From the NCBI RefSeq assembly GCF_013201605.1, contig NZ_CP053848.1:992001-1056000 (forward strand): a stretch of 64,000 nt of DNA. The letters run 5' to 3'. The stretch comes from Campylobacter ornithocola (GTDB lineage Bacteria; Campylobacterota; Campylobacteria; Campylobacterales; Campylobacteraceae). Positions 10,907 through 19,840 of this stretch are shown one piece after another. The notes beneath the pieces are model-generated. The model made no database searches and was not told where the DNA came from. It worked only from the letters and a program-made list of their open reading frames with translations. The number at the start of each line of letters is the position of its first letter. The stretch's first letter is position 1. Both the position numbers and the translations under genes were made by a program.

Positions 10907-10983
10907 TTTAGTTTTAAAAATTAACATTTTCATAAACATAAAAACATTATAATTACAGATTATTAAATTTATAAGGTAACACC

Positions 10984-11640
10984 ATGAAAAAACTTTTTAT
11001 TTTTTCACTTATTATTGCAGGTTTATTTTTAGGAGCTTGTAGCTCAAAAAAAGCTGAAGATTTATACAATCTAAGCTCTATGGAGTGGTATCAACAGATT
11101 ATAAAAGATTTACAAGAAAAAAATCTCGAAGCAGCTGATAAACACTATACTTCAATGGCAGCTGAACATATAGCAGATCCTTTATTAGAGCAAACTTTAC
11201 TTATATTAGCACAAGCTCACATTAGTGAAGAAGAGTATGAAATGGCAAATTTTTATTTAGATGAGTATTTAAATAAATTTGGCGATTCAAAAAATGTAGC
11301 TTATATACGATATTTAAAAATTAAAGCTAAATTTGATTCTTTTGCTGTACCAAATCGTAACCAAACTTTAATGCTTAAAACCATAGAAGAAATCAAAGAA
11401 TATAATCAAAATTATCCCAATGTACAATACAACGATTTAATCGATACTATGCTTACTAAATTTAATCTTGCTGTATTTTATCTTGATACAAGTATAGCTA
11501 AACTATATGAGAAAAAAAATAGAGAGCAAAGCTATGAAATTTATAAGCAAAAAATAGAAAATTCCGATTTTAATAAAATTGATATGATTAAACCAGAACT
11601 TCCATGGTATAGAAAAATATTTGAAGAAGGTATAATGTAA
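10984..11640 (+). CDS. bamD: Outer membrane assembly lipoprotein BamD (ComL)
   Basis: BamD is the essential lipoprotein of the BAM complex that inserts beta-barrel proteins in the outer membrane. The 218-residue protein has a lipoprotein signal MKKLFIFSLIIAGLFLGAC with Cys19 as the lipidated residue. Helical TPR-like repeats follow (EWYQQIIKDLQEKNLEAAD, LLEQTLLILAQAHISEEEYEMANFY). It ends against lon as TAATG. The autotransporters at 32.4 and 44.0 kb are likely BAM clients. Confidence 0.93.
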   Translation: MKKLFIFSLIIAGLFLGACSSKKAEDLYNLSSMEWYQQIIKDLQEKNLEAADKHYTSMAAEHIADPLLEQTLLILAQAHISEEEYEMANFYLDEYLNKFGDSKNVAYIRYLKIKAKFDSFAVPNRNQTLMLKTIEEIKEYNQNYPNVQYNDLIDTMLTKFNLAVFYLDTSIAKLYEKKNREQSYEIYKQKIENSDFNKIDMIKPELPWYRKIFEEGIM

Positions 11641-14018
11641 TGAAATTAGAAAATACTCAAAACTATCCGACAAAACTTCCTATTCTTGTAGAAGATGAAC
11701 TTTTTTTATACCCTTTTATGATAACACCTATTTTTTTAAACGATATTCAAAATATCAAAGCCTTAGATACTGCTTTGCAAAATGAAAGTATGATTTTTGT
11801 AGCACCATCAAAAATAGAGGGCGGGCGTGGTTTTGATGATATATATGATTGCGGGGTAATAGGGACTATAATGAGAAAGGTTCCACTACCTGATGGCCGT
11901 ATTAAAATTTTATTTCAAGGCTATGCTAAAGCTAAGATTGTTGAGAAAATCTCAGACGATCCTTTATTTGCCTTAGTTGATTTAATCCATCAAGAACCAA
12001 TTTGCAATACAAAAAAAGAAGCTATCATTGAGGTGGTAAGAGAAAAAGCTAAAGCTTTATCTACCGTAAGTCACTATTTTCCACCAGATCTTTTAAGGAC
12101 TATAGAAGAAGATGTTGAACCTAGTAGAATTTGTGATTTAATACTTAATTCTATTAAAATCAAAAAACAACAAGCTTATGAATTTTTTATAGAAACAAAT
12201 TTAGAAACAAAACTTTTGAATTTAATTGATTATTTAGCCAAAGAAATCGAAGCAAACAAAATTCAAAAAGAAATAAAAAACAAAGTTCATTCTAAAATTG
12301 ATAAAGTCAATAAGGAATATTTTTTAAAAGAGCAACTCAAACAAATCCAAAGAGAACTTGGAAGCGATATACAAAAAGAAAGCGAAGTAGAAGAATACAA
12401 TAAAAAATTAGAAAAGAAAAAAGCTTTTATGTATGAAGAAGCATATAAAGAAATCAAAAAACAAATTCAAAAATACGAAAGAATTCACCAAGATAATTCA
12501 GAAGCTTCTATGGTGCAAACCTACATAGAAACAGTTTTGGATATACCTTTTGAACACTCTTCAAAGAAAAAACTTAATCTAAAAGATGTATCTTCGCAAC
12601 TTAATAGCGATCATTATGCCTTAGAAAAACCAAAAGAGCGTATTGAAGAATACTTTGCAGTTAAAGAGCTTCTAGAAAAACGTAAAATTAAAGACAGAGA
12701 TGGTGCTAAAGTTATTTTATGTTTGGTTGGCCCTCCAGGTGTTGGTAAAACTTCCTTAGCAAATTCAGTTGCAAAAGCATTAAAAAGAGAATTAGTTCGC
12801 ATAGCTTTGGGTGGCTTAGAAGATGTAAATGAATTAAGAGGACACAGAAGAACTTATATAGGAGCAATGCCAGGACGCATTATACAAGGACTCATAGAAG
12901 CAAAACAAAGTAATCCTGTAATTGTGCTTGATGAGATTGACAAATTAAGTCGTAATCATAGAGGAGACCCGAGTGCAGTTTTACTTGAAATTTTAGATCC
13001 TGAACAAAATACAAAATTTAGAGACTATTATTTAAATTTTAATATTGACTTGAGTAAAATTATATTCATAGCTACCGCAAATGATGCAAGTTTAATCCCT
13101 GCAGCTTTAAAAGATAGAATGGAATTTATAGAACTTAGTTCTTACACTCCTCAAGAAAAATTTCAAATAGCAAAAAATTATCTCATACCAGATGAAATCA
13201 AAAAACATGGTTTAAAAAAAGAAGAAATTAATTTCAATGATGAAGCCATTGAATTAATGGTCAACGAATACACAAGAGAATCTGGTGTAAGAAATTTAAG
13301 AAGAAAAATTGCTGAAGTTTGTAGAAAATGTGTCAAAAAACTTCTTTTGAATGAAAATACAAAAAACATCAAGATTAATGCTAAAAATTTAAAAGACTTT
13401 TTAAGTAAAAAAGTTTTTGAAATTGAAAAGCACGAAAAAGAAAACAAAATCGGTCAAGTAAATGGCTTAGCATGGACTGCAGTGGGTGGAGATGTATTAA
13501 AAATAGAAGCTATCAAAATCAAAGGCAAGGGTGAGTTAGCTCTTACAGGAAGCTTAGGTGATGTGATGAAAGAATCAGCAAAAATTGCCCAAAGTCTTGT
13601 TAAAAATTTAATTGATGAAGGGCAAATTAAAACACCAAAGAATCTTTTTTACAAAGAAGATGAAAGCATCTATAATCAATACAATCTTCACATCCATGTA
13701 CCAGATGGAGCCACACCTAAAGATGGACCAAGTGCTGGTATCACTATAACAACAGCTATTGCTTCTATTTTTAGTGATAAAAAAGTAAGATCAGATGTTG
13801 CAATGACTGGAGAAATTGATTTAATGGGTAATGTTTTACCAATAGGCGGATTAAAAGAAAAACTAATCGCTGCATATAAAGCCGATATTAAAATAGCTAT
13901 AATTCCGCATAAAAATTATGATAGAGATTTAAAAGATATTCCTGAAGAAGTAGTGAAAAATATGAAAATTATTGGAGTGAAAACCCTACAAGAAGTATTA
14001 AAAATATCCCTTATTTAG
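11640..14018 (+). CDS. lon: ATP-dependent protease Lon
   Basis: Lon unfolds and degrades abnormal and regulatory proteins. The 792-residue protein has the normal layout. An N-terminal substrate-binding region begins KLPILVEDELFLYPFM. The AAA+ module has Walker A GPPGVGKTS (from residue 364) and Walker B PVIVLDEIDKLS. The protease domain has Ser698 in DGPSAGIT and a Lys near 741 in GGLKEKLIAAYKAD. It follows bamD with a 1-base overlap (TAATG). A 12-bp perfect stem after the stop ends transcription against the convergent cetA. Confidence 0.98.
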   Translation: MKLENTQNYPTKLPILVEDELFLYPFMITPIFLNDIQNIKALDTALQNESMIFVAPSKIEGGRGFDDIYDCGVIGTIMRKVPLPDGRIKILFQGYAKAKIVEKISDDPLFALVDLIHQEPICNTKKEAIIEVVREKAKALSTVSHYFPPDLLRTIEEDVEPSRICDLILNSIKIKKQQAYEFFIETNLETKLLNLIDYLAKEIEANKIQKEIKNKVHSKIDKVNKEYFLKEQLKQIQRELGSDIQKESEVEEYNKKLEKKKAFMYEEAYKEIKKQIQKYERIHQDNSEASMVQTYIETVLDIPFEHSSKKKLNLKDVSSQLNSDHYALEKPKERIEEYFAVKELLEKRKIKDRDGAKVILCLVGPPGVGKTSLANSVAKALKRELVRIALGGLEDVNELRGHRRTYIGAMPGRIIQGLIEAKQSNPVIVLDEIDKLSRNHRGDPSAVLLEILDPEQNTKFRDYYLNFNIDLSKIIFIATANDASLIPAALKDRMEFIELSSYTPQEKFQIAKNYLIPDEIKKHGLKKEEINFNDEAIELMVNEYTRESGVRNLRRKIAEVCRKCVKKLLLNENTKNIKINAKNLKDFLSKKVFEIEKHEKENKIGQVNGLAWTAVGGDVLKIEAIKIKGKGELALTGSLGDVMKESAKIAQSLVKNLIDEGQIKTPKNLFYKEDESIYNQYNLHIHVPDGATPKDGPSAGITITTAIASIFSDKKVRSDVAMTGEIDLMGNVLPIGGLKEKLIAAYKADIKIAIIPHKNYDRDLKDIPEEVVKNMKIIGVKTLQEVLKISLI

Positions 14019-14045
14019 AACTAGAAGCTTTTTAAGCTTCTAGTT
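14019..14045 (+). terminator. Bidirectional hairpin between lon and cetA
   Basis: AACTAGAAGCTT pairs perfectly with AAGCTTCTAGTT across a 3-base TTT loop (12-bp stem). The genes converge here; the stem begins right after the lon stop and runs into the last codons of cetA. T-rich tracts follow on both strands, though not a long uninterrupted T run. Confidence 0.65.
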
Positions 14046-15410
14046 TAATTTATCCATAATAACTTTACTTTCTTTTTCCAAATCACGTATATCGTTTATA
14101 ATCAAATCATAGTCTTCTTTTGTTATATTTTCTTTTCTAGCTATTTCTATAGCCTTATTTGCAGTATTTTGTATTTTTTCGCTCTTAGAATCCATTTCAT
14201 TTTGAGAAATTAAAGGACAGAAAATACTTTTAGCATCTTCATCTTTACATAAAGTGGAAATTGGGTCTAAATCTTGCAGTTTATCCTGAGAACCATTTAA
14301 TGTCAAATAAACATCAGATTTGTATAATATATGATCAATCTTCATAGCAGATAATGTTAAGTCAGAAGCAAAATTGACAAATTCTTTACCTAAATGAGTA
14401 CTTTTGTCTTCCAACTCTCCAAATGCTTTGCTAAAATCCATAATCTTACCATCTGAAGAATTTGCTATACCATAGACTTTTTCACTATTTTCTTGTATAG
14501 AACTAATTTCCTGATTCATCACTTGAATTGCCAGAGTAATCTCTCCTGTTGCTTTTTGAGTTTTTTCAGCAAGCTGACGCACCTCATCAGCAACAACCGC
14601 GAAACCTCTTCCATGTTCACCTGCACGAGCTGCTTCTATAGCTGCATTTAAAGCAAGTAGATTGGTTTGATCAGCTATATCTCTAATTACCTCTACAATA
14701 GCATTAATACTTTGAGCATTAGAAGCAAATGTATCTACTGCATTTTTACTTTCATCAGCTACTTGCATCATAGTTGAAATAGATTCTTGTAATTCGTTTA
14801 TTTCTCTTCCATTTTTTTGTGCTGTATCTGAAATAACCTTAATATCACCAAAAACTTCTCTCATTAATTTAATAATTTTATTCAAAGAAGAAGATAAATC
14901 GTTTAAATTTTTATTTTGACTATTTAAGCTCAAATCCATTAATTCTCTAGATAAAGCATTTTTAAAGACAGATTTTCCTGTTTTTTCTATATCATCAAGA
15001 GCTTTATTTATAAAATTAATATTATGAACAAAAATTCCTTTTAAACCTTCAGGAATAGCTCTTCTAAAGTACTCTCCTTTTTGTGAACAAGCAATTGAGG
15101 TGTTAATTTCCCTTAAATAAGCTTCCAAACCATCTATGGTGTTGTTAAGATTATCTGCAATTTCTTTTAATTTTTTATTCCTACATTTAATATAGATAAT
15201 CCTTGAATCAAAATTACCATTTTTTAGTTCTCTACTAAGATTTAAAATCTTATCACTAAATTCTTCTTCTTTTTTGAAAATAAAAAGAGCATACATAAAC
15301 AAAAAAAATAAAACCAAAAACAAGCCCAAAGAAACAAACTCTGCAAAAAATAAAGACCATCCACACGCTAATATACTTAAAGCAATACCAGTAAATAAAA
15401 TACTTTTCAT
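14040..15410 (-). CDS. cetA: Energy-taxis receptor CetA (methyl-accepting chemotaxis-like protein)
   Basis: A 456-residue protein with two closely spaced hydrophobic segments at about residues 5-47 and no periplasmic sensor domain. A HAMP-like region follows. The signalling hairpin contains the conserved tip [20 protein letters not shown] and [14 protein letters not shown]. jejuni CetA has the same length and layout and gets its signal from PAS proteins CetB/CetC that bind FAD. Here two PAS genes lie directly upstream on the same strand, 14 bases away, supporting a bipartite receptor. It should signal to CheA/CheW at the cell pole. Confidence 0.9.
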   Translation of the reverse strand: MKSILFTGIALSILACGWSLFFAEFVSLGLFLVLFFLFMYALFIFKKEEEFSDKILNLSRELKNGNFDSRIIYIKCRNKKLKEIADNLNNTIDGLEAYLREINTSIACSQKGEYFRRAIPEGLKGIFVHNINFINKALDDIEKTGKSVFKNALSRELMDLSLNSQNKNLNDLSSSLNKIIKLMREVFGDIKVISDTAQKNGREINELQESISTMMQVADESKNAVDTFASNAQSINAIVEVIRDIADQTNLLALNAAIEAARAGEHGRGFAVVADEVRQLAEKTQKATGEITLAIQVMNQEISSIQENSEKVYGIANSSDGKIMDFSKAFGELEDKSTHLGKEFVNFASDLTLSAMKIDHILYKSDVYLTLNGSQDKLQDLDPISTLCKDEDAKSIFCPLISQNEMDSKSEKIQNTANKAIEIARKENITKEDYDLIINDIRDLEKESKVIMDKLN

Positions 15411-15424
15411 AAAAAATCCTTTCT

Positions 15425-15916
15425 CTATTTTTGAATTTTCATCATTAATTCATTATAAGTCATTCCATAAGATTTTACTATTTTATCTAATTCCTCGATT
15501 CCTGATTTAACACCTTCATCTTTTTCCTTTCTCAAAAGAATTTTATAAATTTCCTCTATTGTCTTAATAGCTTCTGGTTTTGGCTTTCTTCTTACCGAAT
15601 AATAATCTAAAATATTCCCATTTGTATCACAGGAAGCTGTAACATTTGCAAAAACCCAATAATAATCATTATACTTAGTTTTATTTTTAACAAAAGCAAA
15701 CACTTCTTTCTTTAACTGAATATTGTCCCATAAATATTTAAAAACAGTTCTAGGCATATCAGGATGACGCATAATACTATGCGGTTTATACAAAATCTCA
15801 TCAATTTTATAATCAGAATATGTCAAAAAATCCTCATTGGCATAGATGATTTCACCTTTTAAATTTGTCTTTGATGTTATCAAAACATCTGAAGTTAAAA
15901 TTTTTTCCAAAGACAT
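15425..15916 (-). CDS. PAS-domain energy-taxis sensor, CetB/CetC type
   Basis: A 163-residue cytoplasmic protein made of one Aer-like PAS domain and a short helical tail. Visible landmarks are [43 protein letters not shown] and [13 protein letters not shown], the pattern of FAD-binding Aer/CetB PAS domains, followed by YYSVRRKPK. It lies between a close paralogue (16002-16493) and cetA (14 bases downstream). FAD binding is inferred from the family. I cannot tell which of the two paralogues matches CetB and which CetC. A GATAAAAT box upstream suggests it may also have its own promoter. Confidence 0.87.
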   Translation of the reverse strand: MSLEKILTSDVLITSKTNLKGEIIYANEDFLTYSDYKIDEILYKPHSIMRHPDMPRTVFKYLWDNIQLKKEVFAFVKNKTKYNDYYWVFANVTASCDTNGNILDYYSVRRKPKPEAIKTIEEIYKILLRKEKDEGVKSGIEELDKIVKSYGMTYNELMMKIQK

Positions 15917-16001
15917 AATATAACCCCTTAATTTGAAAAATTAAAAAAGAGTTATTTTATCTTATTTAATAACAATATTTTATAAATAAAATTTACAAAA
16001 T

Positions 16002-16493
16002 TCATTTTTGAAGCTCTAAAATCAACTGATTATAACTCATACCATAAGAATTAACTATTTTAATAAGTTCTTCTACTCCGGCTTTTATTCCACCTTTTTG
16101 CTCAGCTTCTATAAGAATTTTATAAACTTGTTCCATAATAGGTATAGCTTCTCTTTTAGGTTTTCTTCTTACTGAATAATAATTTATAATATTACCCTGC
16201 TCATCAAATGAAGCTGTGACATTAGTAAAAACCCAATAATAATCGTTTTGTTTAGTTTTATTTTTTACAAAAGCAAAAATTTCTTTTCCTTCTTGTATAT
16301 AATCCCATAAACACTTAAAAACCGTTCTAGGCATATCAGGGTGACGGACTATATTGTGAGGTTTGTATAAAATTTCCTCCATCTTATAGCCTGCGTATTT
16401 TAAAAAATCAGCATTGGCATAAATGATATCACCTTTTAAATCTGTTTTAGAAGTTATCAAAGTATCTGACTCTAAAATCTTTTCTTTTAACAT
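16002..16493 (-). CDS. PAS-domain energy-taxis sensor, CetB/CetC type, paralogue
   Basis: A 163-residue protein closely similar along its whole length to its downstream neighbour. It shares [33 protein letters not shown] and [12 protein letters not shown], an Aer-like PAS domain. The two genes look like a tandem duplication that has since diverged. AAGGGA precedes the ATG, and a TATAAT box lies at 16532-16527. It is the first gene of the PAS-PAS-cetA run. Redox sensing through bound FAD is inferred from the family. Confidence 0.87.
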   Translation of the reverse strand: MLKEKILESDTLITSKTDLKGDIIYANADFLKYAGYKMEEILYKPHNIVRHPDMPRTVFKCLWDYIQEGKEIFAFVKNKTKQNDYYWVFTNVTASFDEQGNIINYYSVRRKPKREAIPIMEQVYKILIEAEQKGGIKAGVEELIKIVNSYGMSYNQLILELQK

Positions 16494-16526
16494 ATTTTCC
16501 CTTGGCTTATAATTTATTTATAAAAT

Positions 16527-16532
16527 ATTATA
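16527..16532 (-). promoter_or_regulatory. Candidate -10 box for the PAS-PAS-cetA cluster
   Basis: TATAAT on the minus strand, 33 bases before the ATG of the first PAS gene. It lies at the very end of ilvA, so this promoter sits in a 48-base gap and overlaps a T-rich tract. Confidence 0.4.
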
Positions 16533-16541
16533 TTTTATTTT

Positions 16542-17753
16542 TTATAAAATTTCATTAAAATTAAAACCCTTATCAAAAAGAATTTTTCTTACAAGCTCTT
16601 GATGTTCTTTCCCCTTAGTCTCCAAAGTAATAGAAATCATAGCATCACCATATTCAAGTTTAGTAGAAAATCTATCATAATCAATCTTAACTATATTAGC
16701 CTGTGCTTCTTTTATAGCATCACTTAGAGCACTTAACGCCCCTGGTTTATCAATTAAGGTAACATTAATAAGCATCTTTCTAAAAGCTTTAAACAAACCT
16801 TTTTCTATGATGATATTTAACATTTGCACATCAATATTTCCACCACTTAAAACTGCACCAACTTTTTTATGGTTTTTTAAATCTAATTTTTTATGTAAAA
16901 GTGCTGCAACTACAGATGCTCCAGCACCTTCAACTGTCAACTTATGTTTTTCAAGTAAATACAAAACTGCATTAGCTATTTCTTCATCATCTACCTGGAT
17001 AAATTCATCAACACATTCAAGAATAATATCGAAATTAATTTTATTTACATCTCGAACTGCAATACCATCTGCTATAGTCCTAACAGACTTAGAATTTATA
17101 ATTTTTTTATTTTTAAAACTTTCATACATTGCAGGAGCTCCTTTTGCACTTACTCCTACTATTTTTATATTAGGATTAATTTGTTTTGCAGCACTAGCAA
17201 TACCACTAATCAACCCACCACCACCAACTGGGGCTAAAATCATATCTAAATCACTTACCTCATCAAGCATTTCAAGCATTAATGTGCCCTGCCCTGCCAT
17301 AATACTTTCATTTTCAAAAGGATGAATGAAATTTAAATGGTGTTCTTTAGCATAATTTAATGCATAAGCATAAGCTTCATCAAAATTATCTCCTTTTAAA
17401 ATCACTTTTGCACCTAAATTTCTAGTTGCACTTACTTTTAACAAAGGCGTAGCTTCAGGCATAACAATCACAGCTTCTATGCCAAATTTTTTAGCACTGA
17501 TAGCCACTCCTTGTGCGTGATTTCCTGCACTTGCTGCTATTACCCCAGCTTGTTTTTGTTCTTTAGTTAAATTAGCTATTGTATTATAAGCTCCTCTGAT
17601 TTTATAAGCACCTGTTTTTTGCAAATTTTCACACTTTAAAAAGACATCTGTTTCTAAAAACTCACTCAAAAAAGAAGAATGCACGAAAGGGGTTTTTAGC
17701 ACAAAATCTGCTATTTTTTGTTTTGCTTGATAAATTTTATTTAATTCAACCAT
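16542..17753 (-). CDS. ilvA: Threonine ammonia-lyase (threonine dehydratase)
   Basis: This PLP enzyme makes 2-oxobutanoate from threonine, the entry step to isoleucine. The 403-residue protein has the PLP-lysine motif KTGAYKIRGAYN near residue 50, the phosphate-binding loop PVGGGGLISG near 175, and a C-terminal ACT domain (about residues 325-403, beginning LINVTLIDKPGALSALSDAI). I chose the ATG at 17753 (MVELNKIYQAKQKI); an upstream in-frame extension to 17822 has no family likeness and runs into the neighbouring gene. With only one ACT domain it resembles the 400-residue form. Feedback control by isoleucine is possible but not shown. Confidence 0.93.
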   Translation of the reverse strand: MVELNKIYQAKQKIADFVLKTPFVHSSFLSEFLETDVFLKCENLQKTGAYKIRGAYNTIANLTKEQKQAGVIAASAGNHAQGVAISAKKFGIEAVIVMPEATPLLKVSATRNLGAKVILKGDNFDEAYAYALNYAKEHHLNFIHPFENESIMAGQGTLMLEMLDEVSDLDMILAPVGGGGLISGIASAAKQINPNIKIVGVSAKGAPAMYESFKNKKIINSKSVRTIADGIAVRDVNKINFDIILECVDEFIQVDDEEIANAVLYLLEKHKLTVEGAGASVVAALLHKKLDLKNHKKVGAVLSGGNIDVQMLNIIIEKGLFKAFRKMLINVTLIDKPGALSALSDAIKEAQANIVKIDYDRFSTKLEYGDAMISITLETKGKEHQELVRKILFDKGFNFNEIL

Positions 17754-17755
17754 GA

Positions 17756-18142
17756 TTATCCTTTTTGTAATTCTATTTTTATACAACAATCTTGAACACA
17801 ATTTATACCATATTTTTGACATTTTTGCATTATTTCATTATTAACAACACCAAGTTGCATCCAAAAATTTTTAATATTTTTAGTTAAAAGATCTTCAAAA
17901 ATTTCATTTGCAAAACTTGCTTTTCTAAACATCACAACCGTATCAATTTCATCAGGAATTTCTTTTAAATTTCTATAAACCTTTTCATTTAAAATAAAAT
18001 CCTCTTTAGGATAAATAGGATAAATCTTATAGCCTAAATCTTGTAAATACTTACTTACTAAATGTGAAGGTTTTTCTTGGTTAGGACTAAGTCCTATAAT
18101 GGCAATATTTTTCATAGAATTTAGTATTTTATGAGTATCCAA
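17756..18142 (-). CDS. CoA-binding domain protein (YccU-like)
   Basis: A 128-residue protein with a Rossmann-like CoA-binding fold: MKNIAIIGLSPNQEKPSHLV near residue 10, GYKIYPIYPKE near 40, IDTVVMFRKASFA near 67 and NFWMQLGVVNNE near 90. It ends with a Cys pair in VQDCCIKIEL. The start is TTG at 18142 with AAGGA upstream. It sits 2 bases before ilvA, the pairing I recall in C. jejuni. No reaction is established for the family, and I do not infer one. Confidence 0.85.
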   Translation of the reverse strand: MDTHKILNSMKNIAIIGLSPNQEKPSHLVSKYLQDLGYKIYPIYPKEDFILNEKVYRNLKEIPDEIDTVVMFRKASFANEIFEDLLTKNIKNFWMQLGVVNNEIMQKCQKYGINCVQDCCIKIELQKG

Positions 18143-18180
18143 CGCTTTTCCTTTTTAAAAATATTGTATCTAAAATCAAA

Positions 18181-19353
18181 TTAATAAGTATTTTTTTTGA
18201 TAATCAATATATAATACAAAACCAAAGCTATCCCGACCAAAATCGCACAAAAAACATAAACATTTGCAAAACCTATACTTGGCTCTATAATACCAAGCAA
18301 ATAAGGACTCACCCCTATACCAAAATCTAAGGCTATAAAAAACGTAGAATTAGCCAAACCCATTTTTTCTTTAGGAGCAAGTTTTATAGCTAAAGCTTGA
18401 GCACTTGAAGTAGCATTAGCATAACCTAGCGCACAAAAAACTCCAGCTAAAATAATCATATAAAAGTTTAAAGCAAAGGCAAGTAAAAGCAAACACGCTA
18501 TAAAACATAAAAAGGAAAAAATCATCACAATATTAGCACCATATTTATCAAATACTTTACCAGCAAGCGGTCTAAAAACTATAGAAAAACCAGCGTACAC
18601 TACAAAAAACATAGAACCAGCAAAAGCTAAATTTAAACTTTGGGTATAAGCACTCATATAAGCTATAATGGCACCAAAAGGGCATGCGAGTAAAAAGGTT
18701 ATTAAGGCCAAATTTAAAACTGATTTTTCAAAATAATTATAAATGCTAAATTTTCTTTTTATATGATGATGTTTTTTAAATCTTCTTACTTTTAAAAAAA
18801 TAGATAAAACCAAAGCAAAAACAATACTCAAACAAGCTATTAAAAAACTAAGCCAAAATTGATTGATAGAGTCAAGTTTTATGGCCAAAAAAGGGCCTAA
18901 AGCTGAAGTCAAAACAACGCTTGTAGCATAATACCCTATACCAACTCCTCTTTTATTACTAGGTATTATCCTAGCAATAGCTGCTCCACATGCACAAGAA
19001 CAAATTCCATAACAAACTCCAGCTAAAAAACGAATCAAAATTAAAAAATAAACATTATAAAATTTCAAATACATCAAATTAATAAAAAAATAAAACAAAA
19101 GTGAAAACACAATCACTTTTTTTATATTAACATCATCAATAATAGAACCAAAATAAAGCCTAGAAAGCAAAGCCCCTATAACAAAAGCTCCCATGATAAG
19201 ACCTGCAGTGCTAGTTTGAAGATTTAAAACATCTAAAGCATAATCTGTACTAGAAATAGTACTCATATAAAAAACAAAACAAATAACAAAATTTATCCCA
19301 AAAATACAGAAAAAATTAATATTGAACAAATTATATTTTTTACTAAGACCCAT
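18181..19353 (-). CDS. Major facilitator superfamily transporter
   Basis: A 390-residue inner-membrane protein with about 12 hydrophobic segments. It has MFS landmarks: GAFVIGALLSRLYFGSIID near residue 55 (loop 2-3), IRFLAGVCYGICSCACGAA near 110, and RPLAGKVFDKYGAN near 265 (loop 8-9). A drug- or metabolite-efflux role is plausible because a MarR regulator ends 11 bases upstream on the same strand. The substrate cannot be read from the sequence. Confidence 0.88.
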   Translation of the reverse strand: MGLSKKYNLFNINFFCIFGINFVICFVFYMSTISSTDYALDVLNLQTSTAGLIMGAFVIGALLSRLYFGSIIDDVNIKKVIVFSLLFYFFINLMYLKFYNVYFLILIRFLAGVCYGICSCACGAAIARIIPSNKRGVGIGYYATSVVLTSALGPFLAIKLDSINQFWLSFLIACLSIVFALVLSIFLKVRRFKKHHHIKRKFSIYNYFEKSVLNLALITFLLACPFGAIIAYMSAYTQSLNLAFAGSMFFVVYAGFSIVFRPLAGKVFDKYGANIVMIFSFLCFIACLLLLAFALNFYMIILAGVFCALGYANATSSAQALAIKLAPKEKMGLANSTFFIALDFGIGVSPYLLGIIEPSIGFANVYVFCAILVGIALVLYYILIIKKNTY

Positions 19354-19364
19354 AAAAAACCTTT

Positions 19365-19763
19365 CTAAATTTTTTTATTAATATAATCAAGTAATTTTAA
19401 AAGCTTTTCTTGGTCTTGTGAATTTAATATACCTAAAATTTCCTTTTCATATTGTCTTATACAAAAGTTTGCATCAAAATAAACTTCTTTGCCTTTAGCA
19501 CTTAAAGTGATGATTTTTTCTCTTTTATCATTTGCCTTTAAAAACTCTATATATCCGAGTTTTCCTAATTTAGAAACAACTCTAGAAAGTATAGCCTTAT
19601 CCATCTGGTAAAACTCACATATTGGAGCCAAAGTGCTATTTTGATGATGATTTAAATATACAAAAACTCTCCAATCACTTGACTTTAACCCAAAAGGTTC
19701 TAAAATTTCATTGATTTTATAGAGTATTTTCCTATTTGTATAGGTAATTTTTTGAAAAAAAAT
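19365..19763 (-). CDS. MarR family transcriptional regulator, apparent ATT start
   Basis: The frame from 19763 encodes about 132 residues, a normal MarR length. A helical start (NRKILYKINEILEPFGLKS) is followed by a winged helix: SDWRVFVYLNHH, then LAPICEFYQMDKAILSRVVS, then LGYIEFLKANDKREKIITLS. It ends in a dimerisation helix. No ATG, GTG or TTG precedes the DNA-binding domain in this frame. The first ordinary start would be TTG at 19631, inside the domain. The best fit is ATT at 19763-19761, 6 bases after AAAGGA. It may therefore use a rare start or be a start-codon mutant. It probably controls the MFS gene just downstream. Confidence 0.75.
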   Translation of the reverse strand: MFFQKITYTNRKILYKINEILEPFGLKSSDWRVFVYLNHHQNSTLAPICEFYQMDKAILSRVVSKLGKLGYIEFLKANDKREKIITLSAKGKEVYFDANFCIRQYEKEILGILNSQDQEKLLKLLDYINKKI

Positions 19764-19786
19764 AAAAAATCCTTTATAAAAATTAA

Positions 19787-19799
19787 TTGACTAAATCAA
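19787..19799 (-). promoter_or_regulatory. Inverted repeat upstream of marR-type gene, possible operator
   Basis: TTGATTTAGTCAA on the minus strand is an inverted repeat TTGA-N5-TCAA, 24 bases before the inferred start and just downstream of a TTATAA-like -10 at 19810-19805. MarR proteins often repress their own operon from such a site. The half-sites are only 4 bases long. Confidence 0.3.
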
Positions 19800-19840
19800 C
19801 TTTTTTATAATAACAAAGCTTGCATAAATTCAAACTTACA

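Noticed and set aside
17754..17822. N-terminal extension of ilvA upstream of the ATG at 17753
   Set aside because: It overlaps the real upstream gene, has no resemblance to the family, and the ATG at 17753 matches the normal protein start.
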